64,000 nucleotides of DNA from Asaia lannensis NBRC 102526 (GCF_024054035.1 NZ_JAMXQU010000001.1:434001-498000); one strand, 5' to 3'; counted from the stretch's first letter, positions 1-10,440 are shown. Translations and numbers: made by a program. Notes: generated from the letters alone by a model not told the origin.

Positions 1-364
1 GGCAGAGTGGAAAACGGTGCTCGAAAAGCGAGCATTCCGACTCGGCGCGCGTGTCGTTCCAGAGCAGGCAGGGGCGCAGGACTTCGCCTTGTGCATCCAG
101 CAGCACGGCGCCGTGCTGCTGCCCCGAAAGGCCAATGCCCCGCACCTGCGCAAGCGCCTCCGGATGAGAACCGTGCAGGGCGTCCAGAGCACGAAGCGTG
201 GCATGGTACCAGTCTTGGGGTGCCTGCTCGCTCCAGCCCGGATGCGGGCGGCTGACATCGAGTTTTTCGGTATGGGAGGCGATGATGCTTTGTGCCCCGT
301 CAACCAGAACCGCCTTGATTCCCGAAGTGCCGAGATCGATGCCGAGATACGTACCGGAAGTCAT
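1..364 (-). CDS. xylB: Xylulokinase (FGGY family), N-terminal part only
   Basis: Reading leftwards from an ATG at 364, the frame stays open to the window edge, so about 121 N-terminal residues are visible and the rest lies outside. The start reads MTSGTYLGIDLGTSGIKAVL, the phosphate-1 loop of the FGGY/hexokinase-actin fold. Around residue 80 comes GIGLSGQQHGAVLLD, typical of xylulokinase, followed by LRPCLLWNDTRAESEC. Xylulokinases phosphorylate D-xylulose with ATP to feed the pentose phosphate pathway. The QQHGAV signature favours xylulokinase over glycerol kinase or gluconokinase, but with two thirds of the protein missing another pentulose kinase cannot be excluded. Confidence 0.85.
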   Translation of the reverse strand, partial: MTSGTYLGIDLGTSGIKAVLVDGAQSIIASHTEKLDVSRPHPGWSEQAPQDWYHATLRALDALHGSHPEALAQVRGIGLSGQQHGAVLLDAQGEVLRPCLLWNDTRAESECSLFEHRFPLC

Positions 365-762
365 GGATGCTGCGCCTTGCTGTGGATGCTGCGTGGTGTG
401 GACATGAGCCCGCCTTCTGCCGGTCTGTCTGTATCCGGCGGCTCGTCTGGCTGATTTAGAGAGGTGCCGGTCCCTGTCGGGTGTCGGTCCATGAGGGCCC
501 GGTTCAGAATGCTGCAAAGAGGTGGATGAGGCGATCAGACACGGTGAGCGGCCCTGAAGTCGCGTCACAATCGGGTGAAATCATGGTGCTGCAGGACGAT
601 ATGGGGCAACAATCCCTGCAAAGCCTGTCTCGTCATCCCCAGTATCAGGGTTTGTCCATATGTGCGGACGGTGTAGGCATGGCGGTCGTTCCTGTCTATG
701 TTCGTGCCCCTATTGGATGGTCGAACAGACGCATGACATAAGCCCGACGGGCTAAGGGAGAG
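365..762. other. Intergenic region between xylB and the odhB-lpd operon
   Basis: About 400 bases between two divergent genes. Short open frames exist on both strands (for example 481-741 on +), but their translations are low in hydrophobic residues, lack a Shine-Dalgarno sequence and match no family I recognise. The region must hold the promoters of both neighbours; I see no convincing -35/-10 pair or large dyad. Confidence 0.5.
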
Positions 763-765
763 ATG

Positions 766-2085
766 ATGTCGGTCGAGATCAGGGTGCCGGTTCTTGGTGA
801 AAGCGTCACCTCGGCAACAATTACCCGCTGGCTCAAGCAACCCGGACAGGCAGTTGCCGCCGATGAGCCCGTCGTCGAACTGGAAACGGACAAGATCAGC
901 GTTGAGGTGCCTGCGCCTCAGGCCGGCGTGCTGGGTCACGATCTCGTGGCCGCAGGGGCTGAAGTGGCCGTCGGCAGCGTGCTCGGCACGCTCGATCCGT
1001 CCGGAACGCCCACCGCTACGCCCGATAAACCATCGGACAAGGCTAAGCCTGCCGCGGCGGCATCGTCTTCAGGCTCTGCTACGCCGTCTCCGGCTCCTGC
1101 GAAGGGAACCGATACGTCACAGCGCGAAGCCATGCCCGCCGCTGCGCGCCTCATGGCCGAGGAGCATATTGCGCCCGAGACGATCGGTCAGGCGACAGGG
1201 CTCGATGGTCGTATCACCAAGGGGGATGTGATCGCCGAGATGGCTCGCCCCCGTCAGCCATCGCAGAATCCTGCTGAAGCAAAGTCAGCTTCACCGGTGT
1301 CTGCTCCATCGGCACCTGCCGCGCCGGCAGCGTCGCCTGCTGTTGCGAGTGCACTTGCGGCTCTTCAGGGGCAGACGGAGCAGGATAGCCGCGAGCAGCG
1401 CGTGCCCATGACAAGGCTGCGCCAGACGATCGCGAGACGCCTGAAAGACGCGCAGAACACCGCGGCCATTCTCACCACCTTCAATGAAGTGGATATGAGC
1501 GCGGCCAAGGCACTGCGTGCCGAATATCGCGAGATTTTCGAGAAGAAGCACGGCGTGAAACTGGGCTTCATGTCCATTTTCGCACGCGCCTGCATCAAGG
1601 CGCTTCAGGAATTTCCTGCCATCAATGCCACGATCGACGGCGACGAGATCGTTTATCGCCGTTTCGTCAATCTCGGCATCGCGGTCGGGAGCGAACGCGG
1701 ACTCGTCGTGCCTGTTCTGCATGACGCCGACCAGATGAGCTTTGCCGATCTCGAGCGCAACATCAACGATTACGGCAAGCGCGCACGCGCCGGTACGCTG
1801 AAGCTCGATGAGCTGTCGCGCGGCACGTTCTCGATCACCAATGGTGGCGTGTTCGGCTCACTTCTTTCCACGCCCATCCTCAACCCGCCTCAATCGGGTA
1901 TTCTGGGCATGCATGCCATCCAGGACCGACCGGTTGCCGTCGATGGTCAGGTTGTGATCCGTCCCATGATGTATGTTGCGCTGTCCTACGATCACCGCAT
2001 GGTCGACGGGCGTGAGGCCGTCAGCTTCCTGGTGCGCGTCAAGCAGTATGTGGAAGATCCGCGACGCCTGCTGCTCGATGTCTGA
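766..2085 (+). CDS. sucB: 2-oxoglutarate dehydrogenase E2, dihydrolipoyl succinyltransferase
   Basis: This E2 core of the 2-oxoglutarate dehydrogenase complex transfers succinyl groups from lipoyl-lysine to CoA in the TCA cycle. The N-terminal lipoyl domain (about residues 1-75) carries its lipoylated lysine in [10 protein letters not shown] (Lys43). After an Ala/Pro/Ser-rich linker comes a peripheral-subunit-binding domain (about 122-160, [10 protein letters not shown]...GRITKGDVI). A second flexible linker leads to the catalytic domain (about 210-439), ending in SYDHRMVDG with the catalytic His and Asp (His410, Asp414). Length matches the family. Two ATGs are adjacent at 763 and 766; the AAGGGAG at 754-760 sits too close to the first, so 766 is preferred. 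lpd follows on the same strand, whereas the E1 gene is on the opposite strand. Confidence 0.96.
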   Translation: MSVEIRVPVLGESVTSATITRWLKQPGQAVAADEPVVELETDKISVEVPAPQAGVLGHDLVAAGAEVAVGSVLGTLDPSGTPTATPDKPSDKAKPAAAASSSGSATPSPAPAKGTDTSQREAMPAAARLMAEEHIAPETIGQATGLDGRITKGDVIAEMARPRQPSQNPAEAKSASPVSAPSAPAAPAASPAVASALAALQGQTEQDSREQRVPMTRLRQTIARRLKDAQNTAAILTTFNEVDMSAAKALRAEYREIFEKKHGVKLGFMSIFARACIKALQEFPAINATIDGDEIVYRRFVNLGIAVGSERGLVVPVLHDADQMSFADLERNINDYGKRARAGTLKLDELSRGTFSITNGGVFGSLLSTPILNPPQSGILGMHAIQDRPVAVDGQVVIRPMMYVALSYDHRMVDGREAVSFLVRVKQYVEDPRRLLLDV

Positions 2086-2176
2086 GGCGCCTTCAGGGCG
2101 CCCGGGCTTCTGAAGGAACAGCCGGACCGAAAACCGTCGCAAGAACACATCGATGTCTGAAGAGAAAGAAACTGCC

Positions 2177-3574
<1,398 letters not shown>

Positions 3575-3612
3575 GGAAAGTCTCAACCTGCGTATCCAGG
3601 CGTGACGCGGGG

Positions 3613-3645
3613 CACCTGTCTCAGGGTATGATCCTGTGACAGGTG
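3613..3645 (+). terminator. Hairpin after lpd
   Basis: CACCTGTC at 3613-3620 pairs perfectly with GACAGGTG at 3638-3645. There is no T-tract, so this is a weak or processing hairpin rather than a textbook terminator. Confidence 0.35.
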
Positions 3646-3695
3646 AGGGGCGGGCCCCATGACGGCTTCTGTTTTCTGAAAATATCAGGCCTTTG

Positions 3696-3721
3696 CCGCC
3701 CCGGACCGAAATCCGGGGCGG
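3696..3721. terminator. Strong hairpin between convergent lpd and sucA
   Basis: A perfect 10-bp stem, CCGCCCCGGA (3696-3705) with TCCGGGGCGG (3712-3721), encloses the loop CCGAAA. It lies in the gap between the 3' ends of two converging genes, the expected place for a shared terminator. Neither side has a T-tract, so termination efficiency is uncertain. Confidence 0.55.
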
Positions 3722-3729
3722 ATGAGGCG

Positions 3730-6618
3730 TCAGCCCAGTGCTTCCTGCACCAGAGCGGCCTGCTCGGCCTGATGTTCGCTGGCCAGACCTGTCGCGGGTG
3801 AGGCTGAGGCTTTGCGGCCGACATAGATCGGGCGCGGGTGAGCGTGATTGCAGCGCTCGGCCGAGTTCTCGATACGACGATCGACAAAGGCCCAGGCACC
3901 GCCGTTCTGGGATTCTTCTTGACACCAGACGATCTGCGCATTGGGGTAACGTGCCAGCTGTTGCGAAAGCACATCGCGCGGGAAGGGATAGAGCTGCTCC
4001 AGACGGATGATGGCCACATCCTGTCTTCCGCTTTCGCGTCGCGCCGCACGCAGGTCATAATAGACTTTGCCCGAGCAGAGCACCACGCGCTTGATATCCT
4101 GATCGGGCAACAGCGCATCGGTTTCCGGCAGCACGGTACGGAAACGCGTCTCCGGTCCGAAATCGGTCAGATCGGATACAGCCTCTTTATGACGCAGCAG
4201 CGATTTCGGCGTCATGATGATCAGGGGCTTGCGGCACTCGCGTGCAATCTGGCGACGCAGGGCGTGGAAGTAGTTTGCCGGGGTCGTGATATTGCACACA
4301 CGCAGATTGTTTTCTGCGCAAAGCTGCAGATAGCGTTCGAGACGGGCCGATGAATGCTCCGGACCCTGGCCTTCATAGCCATGCGGCAGAAGCATCACCA
4401 GACCCGATGTGCGCAGCCATTTGGTTTCACCCGAGGCAATGAACTGGTCGATAATGACCTGTGCCCCATTGGCGAAATCGCCGAACTGGGCTTCCCACAG
4501 AACGAGGGAATTGGGAGCGGCCAGCGTGTAGCCGTATTCGAAGCCCAGCACGCCGAATTCGGATAGCAGGGAGTTATAGACTTCGATTTTCGCCTGACCG
4601 TCGGCGATGTTGTTGAGCGGCACATAATCGCTCTGGTTGATCTGGTCGATCAGCACGGCATGACGCTGGCTGAATGTGCCACGCTGGCAGTCTTCACCCG
4701 AGAGGCGCACGGGATGATGCTGAAGTAGCAGCGACCCGAAAGCCAGTGCCTCACCCAGAGCCCAGTCGATGCCGCCACCCGTCTCTATGGCCTGAGCGCG
4801 TGCCTGAATGACACGGCGCAGACGCGGATGAAGGGCGAAATCTTCAGGGATGCGCGTCAGTGCTGCGCCAACGCGCTGCAACCCGGAAATGCTGATGCCG
4901 GTGACGGGCTGTTCGCGCAGGGGTTCGTCGGACAGACGGGACGGATCCTGGTTGCATTCCAGCCAGTCCTCGCGGCTCGGCTCGTAGGATTTGGCAGCCT
5001 CGAACTGTTCCTGCAGATGGTCCTGGAAGAACTGGAACCGATCGTCGGCGGTCTCGGCATCGATGATCTTCTCACGTGCCAGACGCTTGGCATACAGGGC
5101 GCGCGTCGTGGGGCGGGCAGCAATCGCCTTGTACATGGTGGGCTGCGTGAAGGCCGGTTCGTCGGCCTCGTTATGACCGTGGCGGCGATAGCAGACGAGA
5201 TCGATCACCACATCGGCGGCGAATTCGCGCCGGTAATCGGCAGCAAGACGGGCGCAATAGGCCGCAGCTTCCGGCTCGTCGCCATTCACATGCAGGATCG
5301 GCGCATGAACGGCCTTGGCGATGTCGGTGCAGTAAAAGCCCGAATGCGCATGGGCCGAAATGGTGGTGAAACCGATCTGGTTGTTCGTCACCACATGAAC
5401 CGTACCGCCGGTGCGATAGCCGATGAGCTGCGACATGGCCATGGTTTCGTAAACGATACCCTGACCGGCAAAAGCGGCATCGCCATGAATCAGCAGGCCG
5501 AGATGGCGATAGCGGTTTTCAAGACCGACACACCCCTCTGAATCCTGGATGGCACGCACACGCCCCACCACAACCGGATCAACCGCTTCGAGATGCGATG
5601 GGTTGGGCAGAAGGGTCACACGCACCTTCTCGTTCGACACATGAAGCGTGGCAGCCGTGCCAAGATGGTATTTCACATCTCCCGACCCCTGCACGTCGGT
5701 CGGCTTGAACGATGCGCCGGCAAATTCGGAGAAAATGGCGGCAAAGGGCTTCTGCACGACATTGGCCATCACGTTCAGACGACCGCGATGCGCCATGCCG
5801 ACCGAAACGCTGCGTGTGCCGTGCTGCACGGATTGTTCGATAATGGCATGAAGCACCGGAATGGTGACTTCACTGCCCTCCAGTCCGAAGCGCTTGGTGC
5901 CGGTGAAGCGCTTCTGACAGAACCCCTCGAACCCTTCGGCTTCGGTCAGCTGGTTGAGAATGGTCTTTTTCTCGTCAGCGGAGAACATATGACGCCAGTC
6001 GTCGCCTTCGAGGCGGTGCTGGAGCCAAAGGCGCTGAGCGGCATCCTGGATATGCATGTATTCCACGCCGATCGGACCGCAATAGGTCTGGCGCAGCGCT
6101 GCAAGAAGTTCGTTGATGGTCGCACTGGCGCGCTCGGGCAGAAGCGAGCTGACCATCTGGCCCAGATAGATCGGGCGGTCACGGTCATTGGGGCCGAAAC
6201 CGTAGGTGGCCGGATCAAGCTCGGTATAGGATTTCGGAACCTGCAGCCCGAGCGGATCAAGACGCGCCTCGAGATGACCGCGTACGCGATAGGCGCGCAC
6301 CAGCTGGATGGCACGCACGCTGTCATCGACGCTGGACAGCAGATCGGTGGCGGAGAACTCGCCACCCGAACGCGAGGGAGGAAGGGTTTGTGAGCGGGCG
6401 TCGAGCAGGGAGGCCTGTTCGCCCCAGGCGGCCCTGTCGGCAGCATTCAGCCCTGCGGCCTGACGGGCCGCAGCCTGTTCGGCGTCGAGCGCCTTGAACA
6501 GATCCGCAAAGGAGGGGTCCACGCTGCGTGGATCGACAGCCCATTTGGCATGCAGATCCGCCAGATAGACGGTATTGGCGCCGTTAAGCGCCGTAGGTAA
6601 CGAACCGATCTCACCCAT
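3730..6618 (-). CDS. sucA: 2-oxoglutarate dehydrogenase E1 component
   Basis: Thiamine-diphosphate-dependent decarboxylase of the 2-oxoglutarate dehydrogenase complex (962 residues, a normal length). The N-terminus (about residues 13-45, NTVYLADLHAKWAVDPRSVD) is the E1o assembly segment. The TPP region includes VSVGMAHRGRLNVM, LLIHGDAAFAGQGIVYET and VHVVTNNQIGFTT, and the transketolase-like C-terminal part has LLPHGYEGQGPEHSSARLER and SLLRHKEAVS. The ATG at 6618 is preceded by GGGGAGGG eight bases upstream. The gene points toward lpd and ends 155 bases from it. In most alphaproteobacteria sucA precedes sucB in one operon, so this separation implies independent promoters for E1 and E2-E3. Confidence 0.97.
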   Translation of the reverse strand: MGEIGSLPTALNGANTVYLADLHAKWAVDPRSVDPSFADLFKALDAEQAAARQAAGLNAADRAAWGEQASLLDARSQTLPPSRSGGEFSATDLLSSVDDSVRAIQLVRAYRVRGHLEARLDPLGLQVPKSYTELDPATYGFGPNDRDRPIYLGQMVSSLLPERASATINELLAALRQTYCGPIGVEYMHIQDAAQRLWLQHRLEGDDWRHMFSADEKKTILNQLTEAEGFEGFCQKRFTGTKRFGLEGSEVTIPVLHAIIEQSVQHGTRSVSVGMAHRGRLNVMANVVQKPFAAIFSEFAGASFKPTDVQGSGDVKYHLGTAATLHVSNEKVRVTLLPNPSHLEAVDPVVVGRVRAIQDSEGCVGLENRYRHLGLLIHGDAAFAGQGIVYETMAMSQLIGYRTGGTVHVVTNNQIGFTTISAHAHSGFYCTDIAKAVHAPILHVNGDEPEAAAYCARLAADYRREFAADVVIDLVCYRRHGHNEADEPAFTQPTMYKAIAARPTTRALYAKRLAREKIIDAETADDRFQFFQDHLQEQFEAAKSYEPSREDWLECNQDPSRLSDEPLREQPVTGISISGLQRVGAALTRIPEDFALHPRLRRVIQARAQAIETGGGIDWALGEALAFGSLLLQHHPVRLSGEDCQRGTFSQRHAVLIDQINQSDYVPLNNIADGQAKIEVYNSLLSEFGVLGFEYGYTLAAPNSLVLWEAQFGDFANGAQVIIDQFIASGETKWLRTSGLVMLLPHGYEGQGPEHSSARLERYLQLCAENNLRVCNITTPANYFHALRRQIARECRKPLIIMTPKSLLRHKEAVSDLTDFGPETRFRTVLPETDALLPDQDIKRVVLCSGKVYYDLRAARRESGRQDVAIIRLEQLYPFPRDVLSQQLARYPNAQIVWCQEESQNGGAWAFVDRRIENSAERCNHAHPRPIYVGRKASASPATGLASEHQAEQAALVQEALG

Positions 6619-6889
6619 GCTTGCAGCCCTCCCCGGCTGACACGTCCGGAACTGGATAACACTTCAAAATGGCACTCTCATGGCGGTGGTCACCATGGAA
6701 CTCTTGCCTATCAGCAACAAGCATAAAACTTTTCCGAACGATTTCAGTTCACAATCGCACGTTCTGCAGACGGGGTCAGAAAGAGTCGAAACTTTCAATC
6801 CCGCTCTCCGTCTTAGACACCGTACCAGAACATCGGGTGATCTAACCCATACAGGGGCGTTCCGATATTGCAGTTTGGAGGGGTCTGTC

Positions 6890-7201
6890 ATGCGTCGCAT
6901 GCCCGCACTCGCGGTATTCACGATTTCGCTACTGTGCCAGGGCGTGTCCTGCGCGCTTGCGACTCCGGAACGACCGGTCGAGCAACAGGGCCGTCATCTG
7001 GATTTCGACAGCCGTGCACCATTGCGTTGCACGCATGCGCCCCATCTGGTTCATACGGCCTATACCCCGGGTGAAAAGCCGGTTTCCGGCCCGGTTTCCC
7101 TGCGTTCCTGCTTCTCCGATACGGATCGCATCGGCGCCGGATATACGCAGTTCGTGCGCAACAGTGCCGTCCGTCATCTGCATCATCGCATGAAGGGTTA
7201 G
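6890..7201 (+). CDS. Small secreted protein of unknown function
   Basis: A 103-residue protein not assigned to any family. The frame is open from 6680, but ATG 6890 is the likely start because GGAGGGG (6877-6883) precedes it by six bases. It then gives a clean signal peptide: MRRM, a hydrophobic stretch, and a cleavage site after CALA at about residue 24. The mature part is basic, His/Arg-rich and has two cysteines (SRAPLRCTHAPH and VSLRSCFSDT) that could form a disulphide in the periplasm. It is divergent from sucA, with 271 bases between the two starts, and 45 bases before the oxygenase gene. Function unknown. Confidence 0.6.
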   Translation: MRRMPALAVFTISLLCQGVSCALATPERPVEQQGRHLDFDSRAPLRCTHAPHLVHTAYTPGEKPVSGPVSLRSCFSDTDRIGAGYTQFVRNSAVRHLHHRMKG

Positions 7202-7246
7202 CATCCCTCTTGTGCAGGCTGTGGAGCAGGAATAGGCTCGCCTTCC

Positions 7247-7885
7247 ATGTCACAGATCGCTCTTCAATATGAAGCCCTTGAACGGACCCCGATCAGCGAG
7301 GCACCGTTCAGACATGTGGTCGTTCCGAACTTCGTGCGCGAAGAGGACCTCCAGACACTCATCAATCTGATGCCGGAGATGAAGTCCGGCGGGTCGTTCC
7401 CGCCAGAGGGCCTCAGGCTGCATCCGACCGTCAGGGCTCTGACGAAGGAACTGCAGGGGCCGAAACTCAAGAAAATCGTGGCGCAGAAATTCGGCCTGAA
7501 TGTCGAGGACGCGCCGAGCATGCTGACCCTGCGCGGTCGCACGCGCGAAAAGGACGGTCGCATTCATTGCGACTCAGAAGCCAAGCTGGTGACGATCCTG
7601 CTTTATCTGAACCCCGAGAGCGCGGCATGGTCGGCTCAGGAAGGCTGCCTGCGTCTGCTCAACGGCCCCGACAATCTGGAAGATTACGATGTCGAGGTAA
7701 AACCTGCTCACGGTACGCTTGTGATTTTCCCCAACGGTCCCAAAACCTGGCACGGCCATCGTCAGTATGTTGGTCCGCGCTATACTATCCAGCTGAATTA
7801 CATGGCCACGAATAATAAGGCGCGCTATGAACTGCGCCGTCATCGGCTATCGGCGTTGTTCAAGCGTCTGTCCTTTGCCCGCTGA
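7247..7885 (+). CDS. 2OG-Fe(II) oxygenase (prolyl 4-hydroxylase-like)
   Basis: A 212-residue non-haem iron dioxygenase. The iron triad is visible: His107 and Asp109 in GRIHCDSEAK and the distal His169 in KTWHGHRQYV. The Arg of GPRYTIQLNY (Arg178) is the expected 2-oxoglutarate ligand, and the spacing matches the double-stranded beta-helix core. LHPTVRALTKEL and LTLRGRTREKDGRIH resemble small oxygenases common in alphaproteobacteria and their phages. The substrate cannot be read from sequence; a cytosolic protein or small molecule is possible. ATG 7247 begins MSQIALQYEALERTPISEAPF. The neighbours (a secreted protein and asd) give no clue to substrate. Confidence 0.75.
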   Translation: MSQIALQYEALERTPISEAPFRHVVVPNFVREEDLQTLINLMPEMKSGGSFPPEGLRLHPTVRALTKELQGPKLKKIVAQKFGLNVEDAPSMLTLRGRTREKDGRIHCDSEAKLVTILLYLNPESAAWSAQEGCLRLLNGPDNLEDYDVEVKPAHGTLVIFPNGPKTWHGHRQYVGPRYTIQLNYMATNNKARYELRRHRLSALFKRLSFAR

Positions 7886-7918
7886 GGCGGGTAACGGATC
7901 GGCACGGTGACGATCGAA

Positions 7919-7973
7919 TTCTGACGGCTCAAATTCTGACTGGCAAACTCTGACCAGTAAACTCTGACTGGGG
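7919..7973. repeat. Four degenerate 14-15 bp tandem repeats before asd
   Basis: The core CTGAC recurs at 7921, 7936, 7950 and 7964, with spacing of 15, 14 and 14 bases. The units read roughly ATTCTGACGGCTCAA, ATTCTGACTGGCAA, ACTCTGACCAGTAA and ACTCTGACTGGGGT. The array lies directly upstream of the asd ribosome-binding site, so it is in the promoter or 5' leader. Confidence 0.6.
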
Positions 7974-7983
7974 TAATGTGATA

Positions 7984-9009
7984 ATGGGATACCGCGTTGC
8001 GGTCGTGGGCGCGACTGGTGCTGTGGGTCGTGAACTCCTGCGCATTCTTGCCGAGCGAGATTTTCCTGTATCCGAAGTGGCGGCGCTGGCTTCTGCCCGC
8101 TCAACCGGGCAGGACGTGTCCTTCGGTGACAAGAAGGTCCTTAAAATCCAGAACCTCGAAACGTTCGACTTCACGGGTTGGGATATTGCCCTGTTCTCGC
8201 CGGGCGCTTCGGTTTCTGCCGTTCATGCCCCACGCGCTGCGGCGGCCGGGTGTATCGTGATCGACAATACCTCGCATTTCCGCATGGAGCCGGATGTGCC
8301 TCTGGTCGTGCCGGAGGTGAACGCCAATGCGCTCAAGAAAATGAAGCGCAACATCATCGCCAACCCAAACTGCTCGACGGCACAGATGGTGGTGGCGCTC
8401 AAGCCGCTGCACGATCTGTTCACCATCAAGCGCATCGTCGTTTCCACCTATCAGGCGGTTTCCGGCGCGGGCAAGGATGGCATGGATGAGCTGTTTGCCC
8501 AGTGCAAGGGCAGCTTTGTGGGCGATCCGCCGACCATTGCCCAGTTCACCAAGCAGATTGCGTTCAACGTGATCCCCCATATCGACAGCTTCCTGCCTGA
8601 CGGGTCGACCAAGGAAGAATGGAAGATGGCGGTCGAGACGCGCAAGATTCTCGATCCCGATATCAAGGTCGCAGCGACCTGCGTGCGTGTGCCCGTCTTT
8701 ATCGGTCATTCCGAAGCCATCAATATCGAATGCGAAGAGCCTGTCGATCTGGCGCGCGCGCGCGAGGCGCTGCGCGAGGCCGATGGCGTGATCCTGCGCG
8801 ACGAGCGCGATGATGGCGGCTATGTCACGCCTATCGAATGCGTGGGTGAGGATGCGACCTATGTCTCGCGTCTGCGTATCGACGAATCGGTTGAGAACGG
8901 CCTGGCGCTCTGGTGCGTGTCCGATAATCTGCGCAAGGGGGCAGCGCTCAACGCCGTACAGATCGCCGAGGCGCTGATTGCGCTCGATCTGATCAAGCCA
9001 AAGGCCTGA
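7984..9009 (+). CDS. asd: Aspartate-semialdehyde dehydrogenase
   Basis: Reduces aspartyl phosphate to aspartate semialdehyde with NADPH, the branch point to lysine/diaminopimelate, threonine and methionine. The nucleotide-binding start is YRVAVVGATGAVGRELLRIL, and the acyl-enzyme cysteine is Cys130 in NPNCSTAQMV. STYQAVSGAGKDGMDEL and the His-containing VPVFIGHSEAINIE complete the active site. A GTG at 7978 is in frame, but ATG 7984 has GGGGTAA seven bases upstream and gives the usual N-terminus (341 residues). It stands alone between the oxygenase gene and the small ORF at 9138; the repeat array at 7919-7973 may affect its expression. Confidence 0.96.
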   Translation: MGYRVAVVGATGAVGRELLRILAERDFPVSEVAALASARSTGQDVSFGDKKVLKIQNLETFDFTGWDIALFSPGASVSAVHAPRAAAAGCIVIDNTSHFRMEPDVPLVVPEVNANALKKMKRNIIANPNCSTAQMVVALKPLHDLFTIKRIVVSTYQAVSGAGKDGMDELFAQCKGSFVGDPPTIAQFTKQIAFNVIPHIDSFLPDGSTKEEWKMAVETRKILDPDIKVAATCVRVPVFIGHSEAINIECEEPVDLARAREALREADGVILRDERDDGGYVTPIECVGEDATYVSRLRIDESVENGLALWCVSDNLRKGAALNAVQIAEALIALDLIKPKA

Positions 9010-9010
9010 T

Positions 9011-9040
9011 TTGACTATTCTGGCATTACATTAATGTCAT
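9011..9040 (+). promoter_or_regulatory. Possible promoter with a palindrome
   Basis: TTGACT at 9011-9016 resembles a -35 box. The perfect palindrome ACATTAATGT (9028-9037) overlaps a possible -10 hexamer TAATGT with a short 15-base spacer. It lies just after the asd stop and upstream of the 40-codon ORF at 9138 and hemH. Confidence 0.35.
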
Positions 9041-9137
9041 TATTGAGGATTTGGCATTGCGTGGGCGTCGCGTAGTGCCAAACTTCCGCCAAGGGCGGAT
9101 GCAGGATCGTACTGCAAGGGCCTGAACGGAGTTGACG

Positions 9138-9260
9138 ATGCCTGTTATCGACACCCTTATTGCCGGTCTGTTTGCTCTGGGTGCGCTCGGCGTGCTCCGT
9201 ATGGCACCCACGCCCAAGCCGGTGCCCGTGCGCGTCAAACGGAAACCCACCGCACACTGA
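9138..9260 (+). CDS. Putative 40-residue single-span membrane protein
   Basis: ATG 9138 is preceded by GGAG (9128-9131) at six bases. The product starts MPVIDTLIAGLFALGALGVL, one hydrophobic helix, and ends with a Pro/Lys/Arg-rich tail before TGA at 9258-9260. Topology by the positive-inside rule places the basic tail in the cytoplasm. It lies 43 bases before hemH, so the two may share a transcript. It belongs to no family I can name. The ribosome-binding site, membrane span and basic tail support a real gene, but a chance ORF of this length is possible. Confidence 0.45.
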   Translation: MPVIDTLIAGLFALGALGVLRMAPTPKPVPVRVKRKPTAH

Positions 9261-9303
9261 GCGGTTTTCAGTCTCTCCAGAACCAGAAGATCGATAGAGA
9301 GAC

Positions 9304-10350
9304 ATGGCGTTCATCGACAAGACCCCAGCAACTTCCGTGCCTCCCGGCGGCAAGACCGGCGTTCTGATCGCCAATCTCGGCACGCCGGACGGGACGGATT
9401 ATTTCTCGGTGCGACGTTATCTTGGCGAGTTCCTGTCGGACCGTCGCGTCATCGAGGCTCCGCCCGCAATCTGGCAGCCCATCCTGCAAGGTGTCGTGCT
9501 CACGACCCGCCCGTCGAAAAGTGGCGAAGCCTATGCAAGGATCTGGGATCGCGTGGAAGATGCGAGCCCCTTGCGTGTCTACACGCGGGCGCAGGCCGAG
9601 AAGCTGGCAGCCCGTCTCGGGTCGTCCGTGCCTGTTGCATGGGGCATGCGTTACGGCAAACCGTCGATCAGGCAGGCTGTCGAAGAGCTGATGGATCAGG
9701 GATGCGATCGCATCATCTATCTTTCGCTTTACCCCCAGTACAGTGCAACGACCACAGCCACAGCGAACGATCAGCTGTTTCGTACGCTCATGAAACTGCG
9801 CCGTCAGCCTGCTGTCATGACCGTCCCCGCTTTTCCTGATCATCCGGCCTATATTGCCGGTCTGGAAAAAAGCGTGCGCGATCATCTGGCGAGCCTGAGC
9901 TGGAAGCCGCAGCGCATTGTCGCGTCCTTTCATGGTCTGCCGAAAATCTGCGTCGACAAGGGGGATTACTATCCCGACGATTGCGAACGCACGATCGTGG
10001 CCCTGCGCAAGGCGCTCGAACTGACCGATGCGCAGATGCCCATCACCTACCAGTCCCGCTTCGGGCCCATGGAATGGATACAGCCCTATACGGCGCCCTT
10101 CGTTAAGGCCCTTCCTGAGCAGGGTATTACGCGCATTGCCGTCATCATGCCCGGCTTTATCAGCGATTGCATCGAGACCCTCGATGAGATCGGCCATGAA
10201 CTGCGTGATGAGTTCATAGAGGCAGGTGGCGAGGAACTGACGCTTGTTCCGTGTCTGAACGATACGCCCATGGCTGTCGATCTGATCGAGGCGCTCGTGC
10301 GTGAGGCCTGCCCGCCGTCATGGGCGAAGGAGAGCGGTCTCGCATCCTGA
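9304..10350 (+). CDS. hemH: Ferrochelatase
   Basis: Inserts Fe2+ into protoporphyrin IX, the last step of protohaem synthesis. The opening GVLIANLGTPDGTDYFSVRRYLGEFLSDRRV is the classical ferrochelatase N-terminus after a 17-residue extension. The catalytic histidine is in IVASFHGLPK and the conserved acidic helix is PGFISDCIETLDEI. The length (348 residues) is normal. ATG 9304 follows a GAGAGA purine stretch. Haem demand is high in acetic acid bacteria because of their cytochrome-linked dehydrogenases, which fits with gcd in this window. Confidence 0.95.
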   Translation: MAFIDKTPATSVPPGGKTGVLIANLGTPDGTDYFSVRRYLGEFLSDRRVIEAPPAIWQPILQGVVLTTRPSKSGEAYARIWDRVEDASPLRVYTRAQAEKLAARLGSSVPVAWGMRYGKPSIRQAVEELMDQGCDRIIYLSLYPQYSATTTATANDQLFRTLMKLRRQPAVMTVPAFPDHPAYIAGLEKSVRDHLASLSWKPQRIVASFHGLPKICVDKGDYYPDDCERTIVALRKALELTDAQMPITYQSRFGPMEWIQPYTAPFVKALPEQGITRIAVIMPGFISDCIETLDEIGHELRDEFIEAGGEELTLVPCLNDTPMAVDLIEALVREACPPSWAKESGLAS

Positions 10351-10360
10351 AGGCAGGAGC

Positions 10361-10387
10361 GGCCGGGATAGCCTTTAAATCCCGGTC
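10361..10387 (+). terminator. Hairpin after hemH
   Basis: CCGGGAT (10363-10369) pairs with ATCCCGG (10379-10385), extended by two more pairs including one G-T. A T-rich stretch follows only about 20 bases later, so this is a weak candidate terminator. Confidence 0.35.
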
Positions 10388-10440
10388 GGACCATGACGCG
10401 TGATCTTGTTTTGTTCTGTTTTCTGGTGGCATAAGAGGCC

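Noticed and set aside
481-741. 86-codon open frame on + before sucB
   Set aside because: No ribosome-binding site and an overlapping minus-strand frame of equal quality; probably intergenic.
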